From contig NC_047067.1 in NCBI RefSeq assembly GCF_902459465.1, positions 19,591,680 to 19,655,679 on the forward strand: a stretch of 64,000 bases of DNA, in the 5' to 3' direction. Below the pieces are notes generated by a model. That model made no database searches, had not been told where the DNA came from, and worked only from the letters and a program-made list of their open reading frames with translations. This stretch comes from Asterias rubens. Its lineage: Eukaryota; Echinodermata; Asteroidea; Forcipulatida; Asteriidae. Within the stretch, counting starts at the first letter, position 1, and every line of letters begins with the position of its first letter. Shown piece by piece: positions 11,800 through 24,480 of the stretch. The translations under genes and the position numbers were made by a program.

Positions 11800-12210
11800 A
11801 TCGTTAGAATTGTGAAGTCCATAAAAGATTACTTCCGAGGCAAAGTATACCAGCTTTTCGTCAGGTTGCGTTTTTTAGATATCGCCGAAAATCCAGAGCG
11901 AACAATTATGTCCATGGAGGAAGAATAATCCCTTAAAATATGAAGACACAATCTGAGAAAAGTTACTGGAGATTCGATTTATTGGTGCATACAAGCTGAT
12001 ATCTTTTTACATAACCACATTACTTTGAAGTGAAATGTTTCTCGAAATGCTTTATACTATCAAAGCTGTTGTATGCTTCTCAATAATTGTTTTCTTGTCA
12101 TTAATGAGTGAGCGCTTACCATAATTTTCCAAGTAAAAAAGTGTTCTTCTCCTTCTATCTTTTTTGGTCACTAATATATATTTTCCCGTCCTCTATAATT
12201 TCGTCGGTCA
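11800..12210. mobile_element. Degenerate family G element
   Basis: It shares AAATCCAGAGCGAACAATTA, GGAGGAAGAATAATCCCTTA, ATAACCACATTACTTTGAAG and GCTTTATACTATCAAAGCTG with the other G copies. The ends are not clear. Confidence 0.5.
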
Positions 12211-12879
12211 AAATATTTTCATTAACACACAATAGTCCACTTTGACAAATTTAGTCATTCTCCAGACGGCGTGAAATTGTGAGCCAACGATAACAAATTG
12301 AGTTGAACTCCACCCGCCGGCTTGAATGTTTTTTGACATGTTGTAGAGATTAAAGGCAGTGTATACTTTTAGTAAATCGTCAAAGACCAGTATCATCACT
12401 TGATTTATCCAAACATATTATGATGCACAAAATAACAAACCTCAAAATTTGGGCTCAACTGGTCATCGAATTTGCACGAAATAATGGAGAACAAACACGT
12501 AATGGAGAACAAACACGCACACAAAGTGACACGTCGAAAAATCACATATTACTATCCACAAAACGAAACCGTTAAAACCTGACTAGACATTTCGGAAATA
12601 TTGAAATATTATAGTTAATTCTGACATAATTCATATCAGTAAAGCATATTTCAATGACCTGATAAGGTTGCTATTGGATTATATTTCATAAACAGCACAT
12701 TATGATGGAAATGAAAAGCACGTGTGCATTTCAAACAAGCCGCACCCATATTCAGAAAAACAATAACAGGAGTGACTGGCACTTGTACACAAAAATAGAA
12801 CACTCAACTATTATTATAAGACAGTGGGTGTAGTGTTACTACACCTCACCACCAATTCAGCTTCAAACAACAACTCAAT

Positions 12880-13145
12880 TAAAGAGAAAGTAAATTTTGT
12901 TTGTTGGCACCGTTCGGTTGTTTTAATCCTAACATAAGGCACAAACAATTTAACAAACCTGTGAGCATTTCAAAAGGAAAGCGTTTTTTAGATATTGCCT
13001 AAAATCCCCAGAGCGATTATGTCCACGCAGGTAGAATGATCGGTAATTGGAATACACAATGTGAGAAACGTATTTGCAGTAATGTTTCTCAGATTCTAAT
13101 TTCGGGGGATAACATCTGATATATTTTGTTTGTAACTGCATTAAT
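12880..13145. mobile_element. Degenerate family G element
   Basis: It contains AACCGTTCGG-type sequence near the left end, then AAATCCCCAGAGCGATTATG, GTCCACGCAGGTAGAATGAT and ACAATGTGAGAAACGT, as in the other G copies. Confidence 0.5.
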
Positions 13146-13164
13146 CCTATTAAGTGAGGTGATT

Positions 13165-13290
13165 CTCAGGATGCTTAATTATAGTTGGTAGAGTGCCGGA
13201 CGTTAATCTGGAGAGTGCAGGTGCAATTCCCGCTGTAGAATTGTTTTTTGTTCAATCCAAAATAATATTTAAGACTTGCCATCATAAACT
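13165..13290. repeat. tRNA-derived SINE-like segment
   Basis: It has an A-box-like TAGTTGGTAGAGTGCCGGAC and a B-box-like GTGCAGGTGCAATTCCCGC, the spacing of a tRNA head. It does not fold into a complete tRNA with an acceptor stem. Confidence 0.45.
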
Positions 13291-13906
13291 TAGACTTTCT
13301 GCTGATAAATATTGAAAAACACAACTGCGTCACTGTCTTAATAGGATATTCCAACAACTTGATATAATATGCCTATATTTTGTCTGATGACAATGTTCTT
13401 TTTTAAAATCAGGATTTGACTATAGAATATTTTGTATTGTTTATAGAATAACACAGTCATAATAATTGTTACGAAATCGTAGTAGAACATTTTGCACCAT
13501 CTCAGCTGTACATGATGTCGAATAAACGCAGATTCTTACAAGCATTATTCAGATTCATTGAAAAGGCGGGCATCAAAGCAAACTATTTATACTTTTTTGT
13601 CTCCTGAAGACATACTCACTTAAGAAGTTATTGAACTTGTTAATTGTTAACTTGAAGAATAAGACTTTGTGTTCAACATTATCAAGGGACCCTTACTCAA
13701 TCGCCTTCTTTCATCCTTAGACTATTAAAGGTTCGAGTTAGCAATAATAATCCTGGAACTCAATGTAATTAAAAGTATGTGTCAAAACAATTTCTTCAAT
13801 CTTTTCACATTTCAATAGTTTATACAGGCTTAATCTGATTATATAAGCAATTTAGGAGTTGTTGTTTTTTGTAAGTCATACAAATTATTTTATTTAATGT
13901 AACTGT

Positions 13907-14283
13907 TTAAAAGGCAAAGTTTACCTCTGGGTTTTGGAACCGTTCGATTGGTTGAATCATTTTAAGTGTTGGCATTGTACGATAAAATTAATCACGTTTT
14001 TTAAATATCACAACAAAATCAGGAGTGATTTTGTCTATGTAAAGGAAGAACAATCCGTTATTGGAATATACAATCTGAGAAACGTAACTGGCAGTAATGC
14101 TTCTTAGATTCAAACGTTGGTGCATCCATCTTTTTCAAAACCACAACCACATAACTTCCCAATTGAATTGGTTCTCAAGAGATGTGTCACTATCGAAAGC
14201 TGTTGTTTTATATAGGCTTCTAACCATATGTTGCCATTAATTTGAGTTATTACCAAACGTATAGGGACTTACCTTCACTTTAA
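13907..14283. mobile_element. TTAA-flanked miniature element, family G
   Basis: It is bounded by TTAA at 13907-13910 and 14280-14283. The left end is AAGGCAAAGTTTACCTCTGG and the right end CCAAACG...ACTTACCTTCACTT. The interior phrase GGAAGAACAATCCGTTATTG is shared with related copies at about 11800-12210, 12880-13145, 15335-15600 and 60367-61138. Confidence 0.7.
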
Positions 14284-15334
14284 ATCAAAACTCTTTTTGT
14301 GAACATAAGATTTGACCTACATATAGTGTAGGCTTTAATGGACTTTTCAGACTACTTAATCTCAATTTTTCTGATTTTTACTAAGGCAAACCAAATCGGA
14401 AGATCAGAGTAAAGTTGGAATAATATCATGCCAGATTATAAGCACAATTAGAGTCTTGAAATAAGACTACATTGCCTTTAACAGGGAGTGGTTGTCGCTC
14501 CCCGCTAGAGTGCCTCTCCCAAAGCATAAACCGTGACAGCTATAATCCTCATATTCCGATAGAAGGGATTCCATCATATTACTGGGTGATCGGCCTGACA
14601 AACTCCAGAGGGTTTTTTCGCTGTATAATGCCCTCAGTTGTTGACTTTTATTTTTGTGTGCCGTTCGAGAGGGGGGGGGTAGTGCATGGCTTCAATTTGA
14701 GCTTAGGAAGGGTGAAGGGTGGCATACTGAAATAATTACGGATTTATTTTGAGCTTGTGCGGCAACAAGGAGGGAGATGGAAAACAGGCAAAAATCTACT
14801 CCAAAGTTCGGTGAAATTAAAACAATGTAACAGTCCCAGTGCCAGTATTACACACTCAAGTTTAGAGAGAATGGTGATATGTTGCACAAAGAAGATACAA
14901 AATTGTGCACACAAATTGTTTTCACAAAACAAACACACCCCAATATTTGTGGATTATGCTAGACTATTATTACATTTTGATTGTTCATTTGCACTAATTG
15001 TGTTATTGTTCTGGCGGCCAGATGTTGTGTATGTAAACTATAGCAACGTGGGGTAACATCCGCCCCCAGCAGTCTAAACATGTTTGCTAATTCATTAACG
15101 GCAGTATTAATTAGGCTTCTTGTTGTTAAACAACTTCCTTTTGTTTCTGACTGAGAGGGTCATTCTAAACTGTTTCTCGTCCTTTAAATTTTTGTATCAC
15201 CTTTGTAATTTTCCTCAAAGACTTTTCTTCATCCATTCTCGTTATAAGTAAAAGCAATACCTTTAGTTTCTGTAATAAGCAGTACATTGTTCTAATCCTA
15301 TTATAAATGTTTAGTTGTTTACAATAACAAATTT

Positions 15335-15600
15335 GAAAATTCCATTTCGCCGAAACTCTGGAGCAATATAGATGTCCGCGCAGGACCCCTATAGATGCCA
15401 ATCTGAGAAGCGTTACCGCGGTATCGCTTCTCACATTCAATTTTTGGGGGATAAAAAGTGATACTACTTTCCATAACCGCTACTTCAAATCGAAAAGATT
15501 CTCGCGAAAACGCATTTTTATCCGTGAGCTTCCACACTTCATTATTTTTCTTCATTATTTTCTACAGGCATAACCAAACGCATAAAGACCCTTTAAATCC
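15335..15600. mobile_element. Degenerate family G element
   Basis: It shares the phrases CTCTGGAGCAATATAGATGTC, AATCTGAGAAGCGTTACCG and the distal GGCATAACCAAACGCATAAA with family G. Both termini are eroded. Confidence 0.45.
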
Positions 15601-16570
15601 ATGTTTCATCATTTTTCAGTTCAAAACAATTGATACGAATATTTAACCAAAGAAAGATTGTTGTTGTTGTTTTGTTGTTGTTTGTTTATTTTTCTCACAA
15701 GATGAAGAAAAAGGAAAATGAGCTGATACCGAGTAAGCAATGTGACATTGTTATCTTTCATTCAGTTACTAACAAGAAAAGAGGCGATGAGCTGAGTCAG
15801 CTATTCAGTATCAGCTGCTAGCCGGCCCAAACATCAACACACTTATGAGTAACACAAGATGTTCTCTTTACAACCACTCGTTACACACAAGTCAGAACAA
15901 TCAATTCATTTTACACACTGTACTTGGTGCACCCAATCCTTCGCAGTAGAAACCAAATTTGTGAGCACCCCGAGTAGGAATCTAATCCAATCTCTTCCAC
16001 GGAAGTCGTAAGTGCACCACTGAGCTTACACGAGGCTGGGTTTAAAGGGCATTGGATCCCTTGGCAATTACTTCAAAACATTATGACCATTAAAAACTAC
16101 TTGGCAAAGAGCACTTGATAGCTGTTGATAATAATAACAATTGTTAGAAAAACAACTTGAAGTAGTGTAGTTTTAGAGAAAGAGCTTTTTTTCACCTACA
16201 CACACAAATAATCTGAGAAAGTCTTCATGAGGCATGAAGGCTTTCTCATGCATTTGAAAACACAAAATATGCAACAAGGGTGTTTTTAATAGATGTGTTT
16301 TTCTTGCATACTTTTCTTGCAAATTTAATGACCAATTAAGCACAAATTTTCACAGGTTTTTCATTCCATACGTAATGTTGGAATGCACCAAGTGAGGATT
16401 CTGGTATTTGACAATTAATGCTAAAGGATCTTTGCCTTTAACACCTGTAACACATCATCAACCTCGATGCGGATTTCTCAAGCGCATAAGAGACAGAGAC
16501 TGACAAGTATCTGATTCGAGGACTTTACAACTAGACAGAGATGACTTGAACAACAACAGTAATTCCTTAC

Positions 16571-16886
16571 CATGTCCACACCTTGAAAAACGTCTTGAAA
16601 GTGTTCTCTCTTTGTTCCTCAAAACAAGACTCGTCAAATGGATCCTTGATGAAGATGGATCTTGGCTATACACAAGCTTCTTGTAGTAGTACTGATGAAG
16701 CTTCTTTGTCTATAACTAGCTCCGTAATGTCCAAGTCTTAAATAAACTGAGTTCTCAGCATCTGATGAAGAATGTTTCTCCTTGCCGTTTTTTAAGAAAC
16801 TATTGAGACATCTAAGATCACGAGCTCACAATGACCACCAGAGACTGATTGGATCGAGAAAGGAGTCACACACTTTCTTTTATATA
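16571..16886 (-). promoter_or_regulatory. Possible TATA-box promoter and spliced non-coding exon
   Basis: On the minus strand TATATAAAAG (16886-16877) stands about 300 bp upstream of a strong donor, CATG followed by GTAAGG (exon end 16571). The ATGs between them open only very short frames, so if it is transcribed the first exon is non-coding or belongs to a gene with a distant start. The prediction rests on motifs only and may be chance. Confidence 0.2.
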
Positions 16887-18075
16887 CGCGTAAAATTCGG
16901 AAAGTTTGCTCCACTGGACTTTTATGGATTATTTTTAACTTCTCTGGGAGAGGGGCGCCCTCTTTGGTGACGATAACCAGTCGCAGTGACATGGCCCCAT
17001 TTGGACCACCAAGCGATCACAGGCGCATGGTAGGCAGAACAAAAATCACAAAATGCAAGCTCCATTTATCTCAGATGCGTATTTTTAATCAGTGTGACTG
17101 ATTTATCTGAGGAGTTCCCGTTTCGGACAGGCTGTTTACCAATGTTAAATCAACAAATGGCAGTTTGATGTGTTCGATACTGACAGGCAAAGTAAACGAT
17201 GATTGAATTGAAGTGTCAAGTTTGCTCCCAAAGCTAAGTGGGGCCTAGAGCTGAGGAAGATGTTGAAATGTTGATGTTTTTGATGGAGTGCTTATATGGC
17301 ACTATCCTTTTTGAAATATGATATGGAGAGATGCCTTTCAAGTCTGGTCTTTAGATGGTGTTTAGCTGGGTGTTCAGCTTGGTGTTATGCTAACAATTAT
17401 TTTGAGTAATTACCAATAGTGCCCACAGTGCCTTTAATTTGCAAGTGTAGATACCGAAGATATAAGACTAATTACTAGTCCCGATTGCTGAGCATACAAC
17501 CCATCACGACTTCAATACGTGTTTTTTCGCAAATTGTGTCCCACCAAACAAACACAAAGATGATGCCGTCAGAGTCTGTCTCCATGGATTTCTGAAGCAT
17601 CCCTTTATACCCATCAGTCATACAATGTGCAGAGATTCATGTAATAGGGCCTACTGTACAAACAACACTTAATTTTCTGTATAGGTATATTGACTTAAAT
17701 TACATCAACTTCCTCTCATTCTGTCGTTTAATGATGATGGTATACGTGTACGTACACAATAACTAATCGTGTACGTACACTATATGTTCAAAGATTATTG
17801 TACGTACACAATTAATCCAAACTTATCGTCATGTTAAGTTATCTTGTAAGTAAACGAGTTTTTGTATTCATGTGGTGGCAATATGAAGGAATTATCAAAG
17901 TTTAAATTACTGTATAGTCCAAATGAATCTGAAATATTTGAAGGCAGTGAGCGAGGAAGACAAGATTTATTTCACGGTACATAGATGGCATGCAGGGTGG
18001 ACCAAAACCAGACCTCACATGCATCCAGTTGTGAACAGTATCCAAACTATTTCTAGGAAGATAGTGTGATAGCAC

Positions 18076-18444
18076 TTAAAGACAGTGGACACTATTGGTA
18101 ATTGTCAAAGACTAGTCTTCACAGTTGGTGTATCTCAACATATGCATAAAATAACTAACCTGTAAAAATTTGAGCTCAATCGGTCATCGAAGTTGCGAGA
18201 TAATAATGCAAGCTAAAAACACCCTTGTCACACGAAGTTGATTTCGAGACCTCAAGTTCTAAATCTGAGGTCTCGAAATCAAATTCGTGGATAATGACTT
18301 CTTTCTCAAAAACTATGGCACTTCAGAGGGAGCCGTTTCTCACAATGTTTTATACCATCAACCTCTCCCCATTACTCGTCACCAAGAAAGGTTTTATGCT
18401 AACAATTATTTTGAGTAATTACCAATAGTGTCCACTGCCTTTAA
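18076..18444. mobile_element. TTAA-flanked miniature element, family A (complete)
   Basis: TTAA lies at both ends (18076-18079 and 18441-18444). The terminal inverted repeats are about 24 bp, built on CAGTGGACACTATTGGTAAT. The interior has a near-perfect hairpin with arms GATTTCGAGACCTCA and TGAGGTCTCGAAATC. Other copies lie at 32227-32570 and 57008-57394 in the opposite orientation. Confidence 0.85.
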
Positions 18445-18534
18445 GACTAACTAATAACGTAAAATTACATGAGCTTTTGTATAGCAACAACTTCTTCATC
18501 AATTGCATGAAGAGTCACAATGTTGGCACAATGT

Positions 18535-18800
18535 CCAGATAAAAGGAATTTAGCAAATAGCAATATGTGTCATCCAAAAGTGAGGAGTAGTATTCCTGTG
18601 TTGAATTGTCCATACTATTGTATAGATAAAGTGGACTTAGCAAACAGCAACTTCTGTGAGATCAAAAAGTGTGAGGAGTGTGGGTATTGCCAAAATATTC
18701 CTGTGTTGAATTGTCACAAACTATTGTGTACAGATAAAGTGGACTTAGCAAATAGCAATATCTGTGGCACGTCAATACAGATAACCAAAAATGTCACTTT
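18535..18800 (+). repeat. Degenerate tandem repeat, units about 87-108 bp
   Basis: The phrase GATAAAGTGGACTTAGCAAA recurs at about 18538, 18625 and 18733, and CCTGTGTTGAATTGTC recurs between copies. One frame stays open across the copies and reads as a cysteine-containing repeat (IPVLNC, DKVDLANSN). There is no ATG context, splice context or known family. Confidence 0.55.
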
Positions 18801-19189
18801 CTCTAATACAGACAATGGTTGATGTTATGAAGTAAAAGCAATGTACTCACCCCCCCCCCCTTACACCCGAACATCCAATAATTGTAAAGCGATAACGCGA
18901 TCAATTCGAATTAATGTTGACAAGATGACGTGTTTTGCCATTAACACGATAATGGGGACAAACACACGAACAGACCCATCGGCGCTTCTTGAACTATAAG
19001 GCGACTATTAAGACAGTCTATATTATTAATTGAGATCAGAGGACTGAGCGAGAAATCCAATCTTGTAAATGGTCCATTATAAATTACAAATCCGCATGTT
19101 GCAACTTGTACAGTAAATTGTCCCTAAATAGGACCCAAATACATTATTTTGGGGGTTTGTTTCACAATAATGTTCAGCATAAGTTAAGT

Positions 19190-19345
19190 TAAAGTTTATT
19201 AGTTTGGCTCAGTGGTTTTTGTTCCTGCCTTTCACCTCTGTGGACCTCGGTTCGATTCCCAGTACAGAGCCTTTGCATGTGGATTGGGTTTTTCAGTGCC
19301 AACCCTGTGTGCGTGGGTTTTCCCGTTATGGGTTTTCCTCCCATT
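19190..19345 (+). repeat. tRNA-derived SINE-like element
   Basis: It has an A-box-like GTTTGGCTCAGTGG and a B-box-like TCGGTTCGATTCCCAG, followed by a TGTGTGCGTGGGTTTTCCCG-type body. This is typical of tRNA-headed SINEs. Confidence 0.6.
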
Positions 19346-21935
19346 GTGAGAAACGGCACCCTCTGAAGTAATGTAGTGTTTGAGAAAGAGGTAGTTTCTA
19401 ACTCAATTAAATTAAATATTTCAGGCCTGAAGCCTTTTATATAGGCATCTGAAGGCGCACAAATTTGTAACTGCGACGACCAATATTGAGTCAAAATGTT
19501 CACAGATGTTTTTATTTTATGAATAATGTTGGAAAAAAATGTCCAGTGCCTTTGAGAAAATGAAATCTACGGCAAAAAAAAGGTATTTTTAAAAGTACAA
19601 TCAACTCGGCCAAACTTCCATCCTCAGCTAAAACTATTTTCAGATATCGGCAGCTTGAAAACCATTATCCCACGGAAATTCCCGACAAAGTCAAGTACCG
19701 ACAGACAGTCAGACATGAAGAAAAAAGGTCCCACCAACTGATGTCCACTTTAAGAACAACAAACAACTGCAGTTCTTGCCACGGGTATAAAACACAAACA
19801 GACAAAATAGAAAATGTTTTTCCCTTTTTTCAGTATTCATTTTTTTTTTTTTTTTTGACAAAACAAGACTCAAGCTGTGAAGTCAATTTTACCGTAATTT
19901 ACCCCTAAGTGTACCGGCATTTTTTTGTATAAGGGCTAGCCGCGGCCCTCGGCTACTGTCGTGTGGTTGGTAATGGTTAGGTTGCTCCGGTCTTCACTTT
20001 GGCAAATCGATCATTATTACCCGCTTCATTCGCTGCAGGCGAGCGCCTGCCAATCAAAATTACCTCGGGTAAGATCGTTGTTATGGTCACTCATGAAACA
20101 GTCGTCAAAAACTTTAGACCAATAGGATAGATGATTTTGTGTAGGTGGTGTGATACATAGAAACACCATATCATTATATTGATTAGTCGTTATCGTTATG
20201 TCATTAACAGGGTTGCAAAGTAAATTTGTCCACTGTTATTTATTATTTTTTTTGTACAGTTATCCGTAAGATAGTCGCAGATCGTTTTGCTGTATTGTGT
20301 GATCATCACTTTACATGAATGTGACAACCCTATGTGCTTAGTCCCCGTTGTTTGAGTCAGGAGAAATCAGTAAAACAACATTCAGTCATGTAAAAAGAAA
20401 TCTTAATTTCAGCTGTTGTGGTTTGAGCTTTTTTTTCTTTTAGGTTTCAGTTTTTCATTTCCGAGTGAAATATTTTACGGAAAAAGGTGGTTTTAGTATG
20501 AAACGAAGCTTACAGACTAAGCTTACACAATGATGTTTTGTATTCTACAATTCCTGTATAAAGGTCAAATAAGATCCATTTAAAGAAATAATAATAGAAC
20601 GGTCGTCGGAACTTGTGTTTGGCAATACTCTGATATAAGTTGACGATTGACTTTATTTTGAAAGGGGGCAATTTGCCTCACATCGGTGGGGAATCACGCT
20701 TTGAGAGTCCAAGCCGACAAACTCCTAAACCAAACAGTAATCTTAACAGGGTTCCTTGGTAGGGATTCCTGTTTGATATTAACTCGTGGCATCACGGGCA
20801 AGGGATGCCGACCAGAAGCCGCGACCAAGTGACTGTTTAGTTTAACAGTTGGACCCGCTAGAAATCTGGGCCAGCTCTGATGAGTAAAATAATATACATG
20901 GACACACCATCACCGTGAATCAAGGAAAGTTCTTACTTGGTTGAAAGAAATGTCACCAATTATTTATCTGATTCATATTGAACAACAGCCTATTTCAGAT
21001 TCGTTCATATAGTTCCATGATGTGTATACATTATCTTAAAACACTAATGACGTATGTATAATCGTATGAATTATTAGAACAAGCTCATTTGTAGGAGACA
21101 GCGAAAAAGTCGTATACAGGTAAAAACAATTTGCGTTACCTTTTTGAAGGTTCACTCTAACTTCCCATGAGATAATAATCCTGAGTCCAGACACGAAGAA
21201 GAGACAAAAGAAATTCAGCACAAGTTGTTATACTTGCCGAGCAGAATGTAAGCACAATATAAACCTATGTCCTGCCAACATTATCCAGCGCCCCCTCCTG
21301 GGAGCTTTTGACCTCAGAAAAGAATGACTGCGGTAAAAATTCCCCCACCAGAGCTGCCTCAATATTATTCCCCTTCCCTCACCCTCAACAAAAAGGCCTA
21401 TTATTAACCTTGAACCTTTTTATACTTTGGGTAATAATACAGGCTCACATTGGCCGCTGATGAAGGGGGGATTTGTCTTTACTCCGGAAGGGTGGGTGTA
21501 ACCTTCTTAAAGGGTTCCCTTTTCAAAAGTTCTTGTCATGCGCCTTGAAAGATGGGCCAACCAAGGGCCTGTCAAAATGGAGACTATTATAGCCTACACG
21601 GTGCTAACCAACCCCATTTATTCACCACCAACCAGGCCCCTGTTTAAACAAACCTAGCCGGGCGTGTTCGCGGAATAATCCTTAACTTTCCCTATCGGAC
21701 TTAGCCAGCTAGCCAAGATCTTTTTTCCAGCGCGTCATTGCCGTCAGTGATCAGCAGCGGCCAAGGGAAAGCTAAAGGGGGGTTGAGGGAAGACCTCATG
21801 TAAAGCGTCAGTGTCATGGCCACTATCTCTGTAATTGGTCAACCTTAGCAAGGCGTGACTCAGGGTATTTTCTTATAAATTCCCGGTAGATAGTTGAAAA
21901 GGGAAACCCTCATTTCGTATGTAGCTATCGTCAGG

Positions 21936-22062
21936 GCTAAATTCATAAAGCTGCTTGCAATTGCGGCCCCAATACTAGTTAAGCACAACAAAGTATGCTT
22001 ACTGGAATAAGATGACCAGCCAAAATACCATGCCACATCAACCATTCACTGGTATCCTGCTT
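21936..22062. mobile_element. Miniature element, family F (partial)
   Basis: It starts GGGCTAAATTCATAAAGCTG and contains GACCAGCCAAAATACCATG, matching the other F copies. The distal end is lost. Confidence 0.5.
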
Positions 22063-22104
22063 TGTAGTAACTGATTATCATTAATGTATAGAAAACTGAC
22101 CCGT

Positions 22105-22440
22105 GTGGGTCGTGGCCGAGCGGTCAAGCGCACTGGACTCAATGTTAGTTGAGTGTTGGTTCGAGTCCAGTTCTGCCATTATTAGAAAGACAACAACCAA
22201 ATTATTGATGGATGGACGCAAAGCCGTAGGTCCCGTGTGTTGTGTAAAGTACTTAAAATAACCCACTTATAGTTAAACACATCACTAAGGTAATGGATTT
22301 GCCTCGGTGTTTCTGGCGGTAGCTGGCGCCGCAACTCATTGTAAACCCGTTTCAATGCTACATAAACGATCTGCAGAGAGTAAAATAAACAAAACTCCAA
22401 CCTGTCTTTAAAAACATCAATAAGTGCCTCCTGCAATTTG
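22105..22440 (+). repeat. tRNA-Leu/Ser-like SINE
   Basis: It has the head GTGGCCGAGCGGTCAAG (A box) and GGTTCGAGTCC (B box). The body phrase GGACGCAAAGCCGTAGGTCC matches the SINE at 24098-24480. The acceptor stem does not pair, so it is a SINE and not a functional tRNA gene. Confidence 0.7.
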
Positions 22441-24097
22441 AGACTTTCTGATCATGAATAGGACCATAGTTCACTAACATCTAATCTTCTTAACTTTGTC
22501 CGTGTTGTTGAAAGGAAAAGGTTTTCAACCTATTTTCAACTTTTTACAGCTGCGCTTTTACCCCTCAGCTGATGCTCCCTCTATGCGTCACAAATAACAG
22601 CGCCCTCAAAGTCAAACTGAAACGAGCCCATTTTTTTTTTAAAGACTGTCCAAGATATACTGTCCAATAAGGTACAACCCATCTATCATGAGGCGGGACA
22701 CATGTCAAAACCATGTATCAGCACATAGGAAAAGCCATACTTTATTACTACACGGCCAACTTTGATTTTGAACTGAACGCACTGTTGCAATGCATAAGGC
22801 GCACCCAGGATGTCCCGCCCTCTAGCGGGGGCTCAGTAGGCTAAACAGCTTTCCCGGAACTTAATTATTACACGAAAGATCGGGAATGGGATTTATTAGG
22901 TGTATCCCAATAAATAAGGAGAAAACAGAGCGTCAGCTTTAAGTTTAAGCCCCTAAAATATTCTATTAACGACAGATCGAGAGCCTATAAAAGGGATAAG
23001 GTGAATTATTTGTGCCAAATATTGTGACCTGGAGTTGTTGACTTCCAACTCGAGGTATTTAGGATAACATAGGCCCTGAATCATTATATTACTAGTACTT
23101 GTTGAGGGGTGGCATGGTGTTTTTTCACCACAACAAGATAAAACTTTCAAGGTTTTTGCACATGTTTGTGCCATCTCTGATTGTCTCTTATATCAAGCTA
23201 GGCTTATCCATTATAATTGATAAACCTTGCATCATGAACATAGTCGACCTGTTTCAAAAAATAAGTGTGCCTTTTTAGACTCCACGGGGACATGAACAAC
23301 TCCATTGAGTCAATGACTAGGCATTTTACACTGGAGGCCTACGGGTAGTTAACGTTCATTGTAGCGTGAATCAGTAACCAGTAACCCCGGTGTTTTCAAG
23401 CATTAAGGGTACGTATACCCATCCAAGCAACCTCATCCCTAAATACTTGATCCCGCTGCCCGGAAAACCGGAAGGAATTGCACTACCTCGAAGAAAATCG
23501 CTTAATTATCCAAGAAGCTTAAAGACAATCAATTCTGTATTTTTGTTTCTCTGTCTCTCTTTGACAGCTGCCTGGTTGTGTCTCTGTATCCATCGTCAGG
23601 CTATTATGATGTGTTCTATGGAGCTTCCTTCCTTAGTGGAGTTAACCCCCATTGAAGACATGGTCAGCAAGAGAGCATGGAGGGGCACCATGGTTACAAC
23701 AGGTCATGTCTCGTAGAAGGTAAACCCAGGAGAGTCTAAACTCAAGCTTCCATTGATACTGACCAGGAGAGCTTACGAATTACCTCTAATCACAAACATT
23801 CATTTTGGTAAATTGTTCTATTTTGTTGAGATTTATTTGATAAATATTTTGAATGCAGCCCTCTGGCCAGCATGTGATTCACATTTCCTTTTGAGACAAA
23901 GGCCTGAGGAATATCTTAAAGTAAATGACGGCAAATTAAAATAACATGTTTTGGAGAACAACTGCAATGACAGGAGGTGAACAAAATATTGAGTGCTTTT
24001 GTGACTATATACACACATAGCTCGTTCCTGACCTAACTGAGAGACTCTGTTGAACTTCTATGATGAATCACGCATGTCGACAGCTGATTTGTGGCGT

Positions 24098-24480
24098 GTC
24101 GTGGCCGAGTGGTTAAGAACACCGAACGCAAACTCCGGTGTTTCTGATCAGCAGAGTGTGGGTTCAATTCCTCCAGGTCGTGACACTTGTGTTCTTAAGC
24201 AAGACACTTAACCATTATTGTTTGTTCTTCGGACGGGACGTAAAGCCGTTGGTCCCGTGTGGTGTGTTATGCACATCTTATCGTAATGCACATCTTATCG
24301 TAAAGAGAATGGGTGCACTGTTCCTGGTTTGATTGGCAGCATATTGTGCTTTTGACTCCCATTGTAAACAATTGCATGGTGCTGTAAAAGGACGATAGGT
24401 CTCAAAACTCAGCTCCACTCTATACCTTGCATGACAAAATACTGAGTGCTTTGGTACCATGGGGTGTGATAAAGCGCTAA
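24098..24480 (+). repeat. tRNA-Leu/Ser-like SINE, about 380 bp
   Basis: It has the A box GTGGCCGAGTGGTTAAG and the B box GGGTTCAATTCC. The body contains AAGCAAGACACTTAACC, GGGACGTAAAGCCGTTGGTC, TTCCTGGTTTGATTGGCAGC and TACCTTGCATGACAAAATAC. It is collinear with 59783-60170. Confidence 0.75.

Larger units (their letters stand above)
14300..18075. other. Gene-poor stretch with a TTG-rich tract and TACGTA palindromes
   Basis: Apart from the family G copy and the possible TATA promoter, it contains a TTG-rich tract (15659-15690) and three TGTACGTACA palindromes at about 17745-17815. A possible family A/D relative spans about 16040-16440 (GGGCATTGGATCCCTTGG at one end, TGGAATGCACCAAGTG near the other). 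No exon of a known protein family was recognised. Confidence 0.4.

Noticed and set aside
18225-18428. Recurrent protein-like frame (FETSSSKSEVSKSNSW) also seen at 32243-32500 and 57024-57218
   Set aside because: It recurs because it lies in family A miniature elements. It spans their internal hairpin and has no start context or known domain.
22107-22185. Possible tRNA-Leu or tRNA-Ser gene
   Set aside because: The A and B boxes are good, but the acceptor and anticodon stems do not pair and a SINE body follows, so it is a SINE head.
23390-23716. 108-residue open frame with a hydrophobic stretch
   Set aside because: No ATG at the start of the frame, no conserved motif, and only a weak acceptor/donor pair. 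A non-coding exon is possible but not supported.
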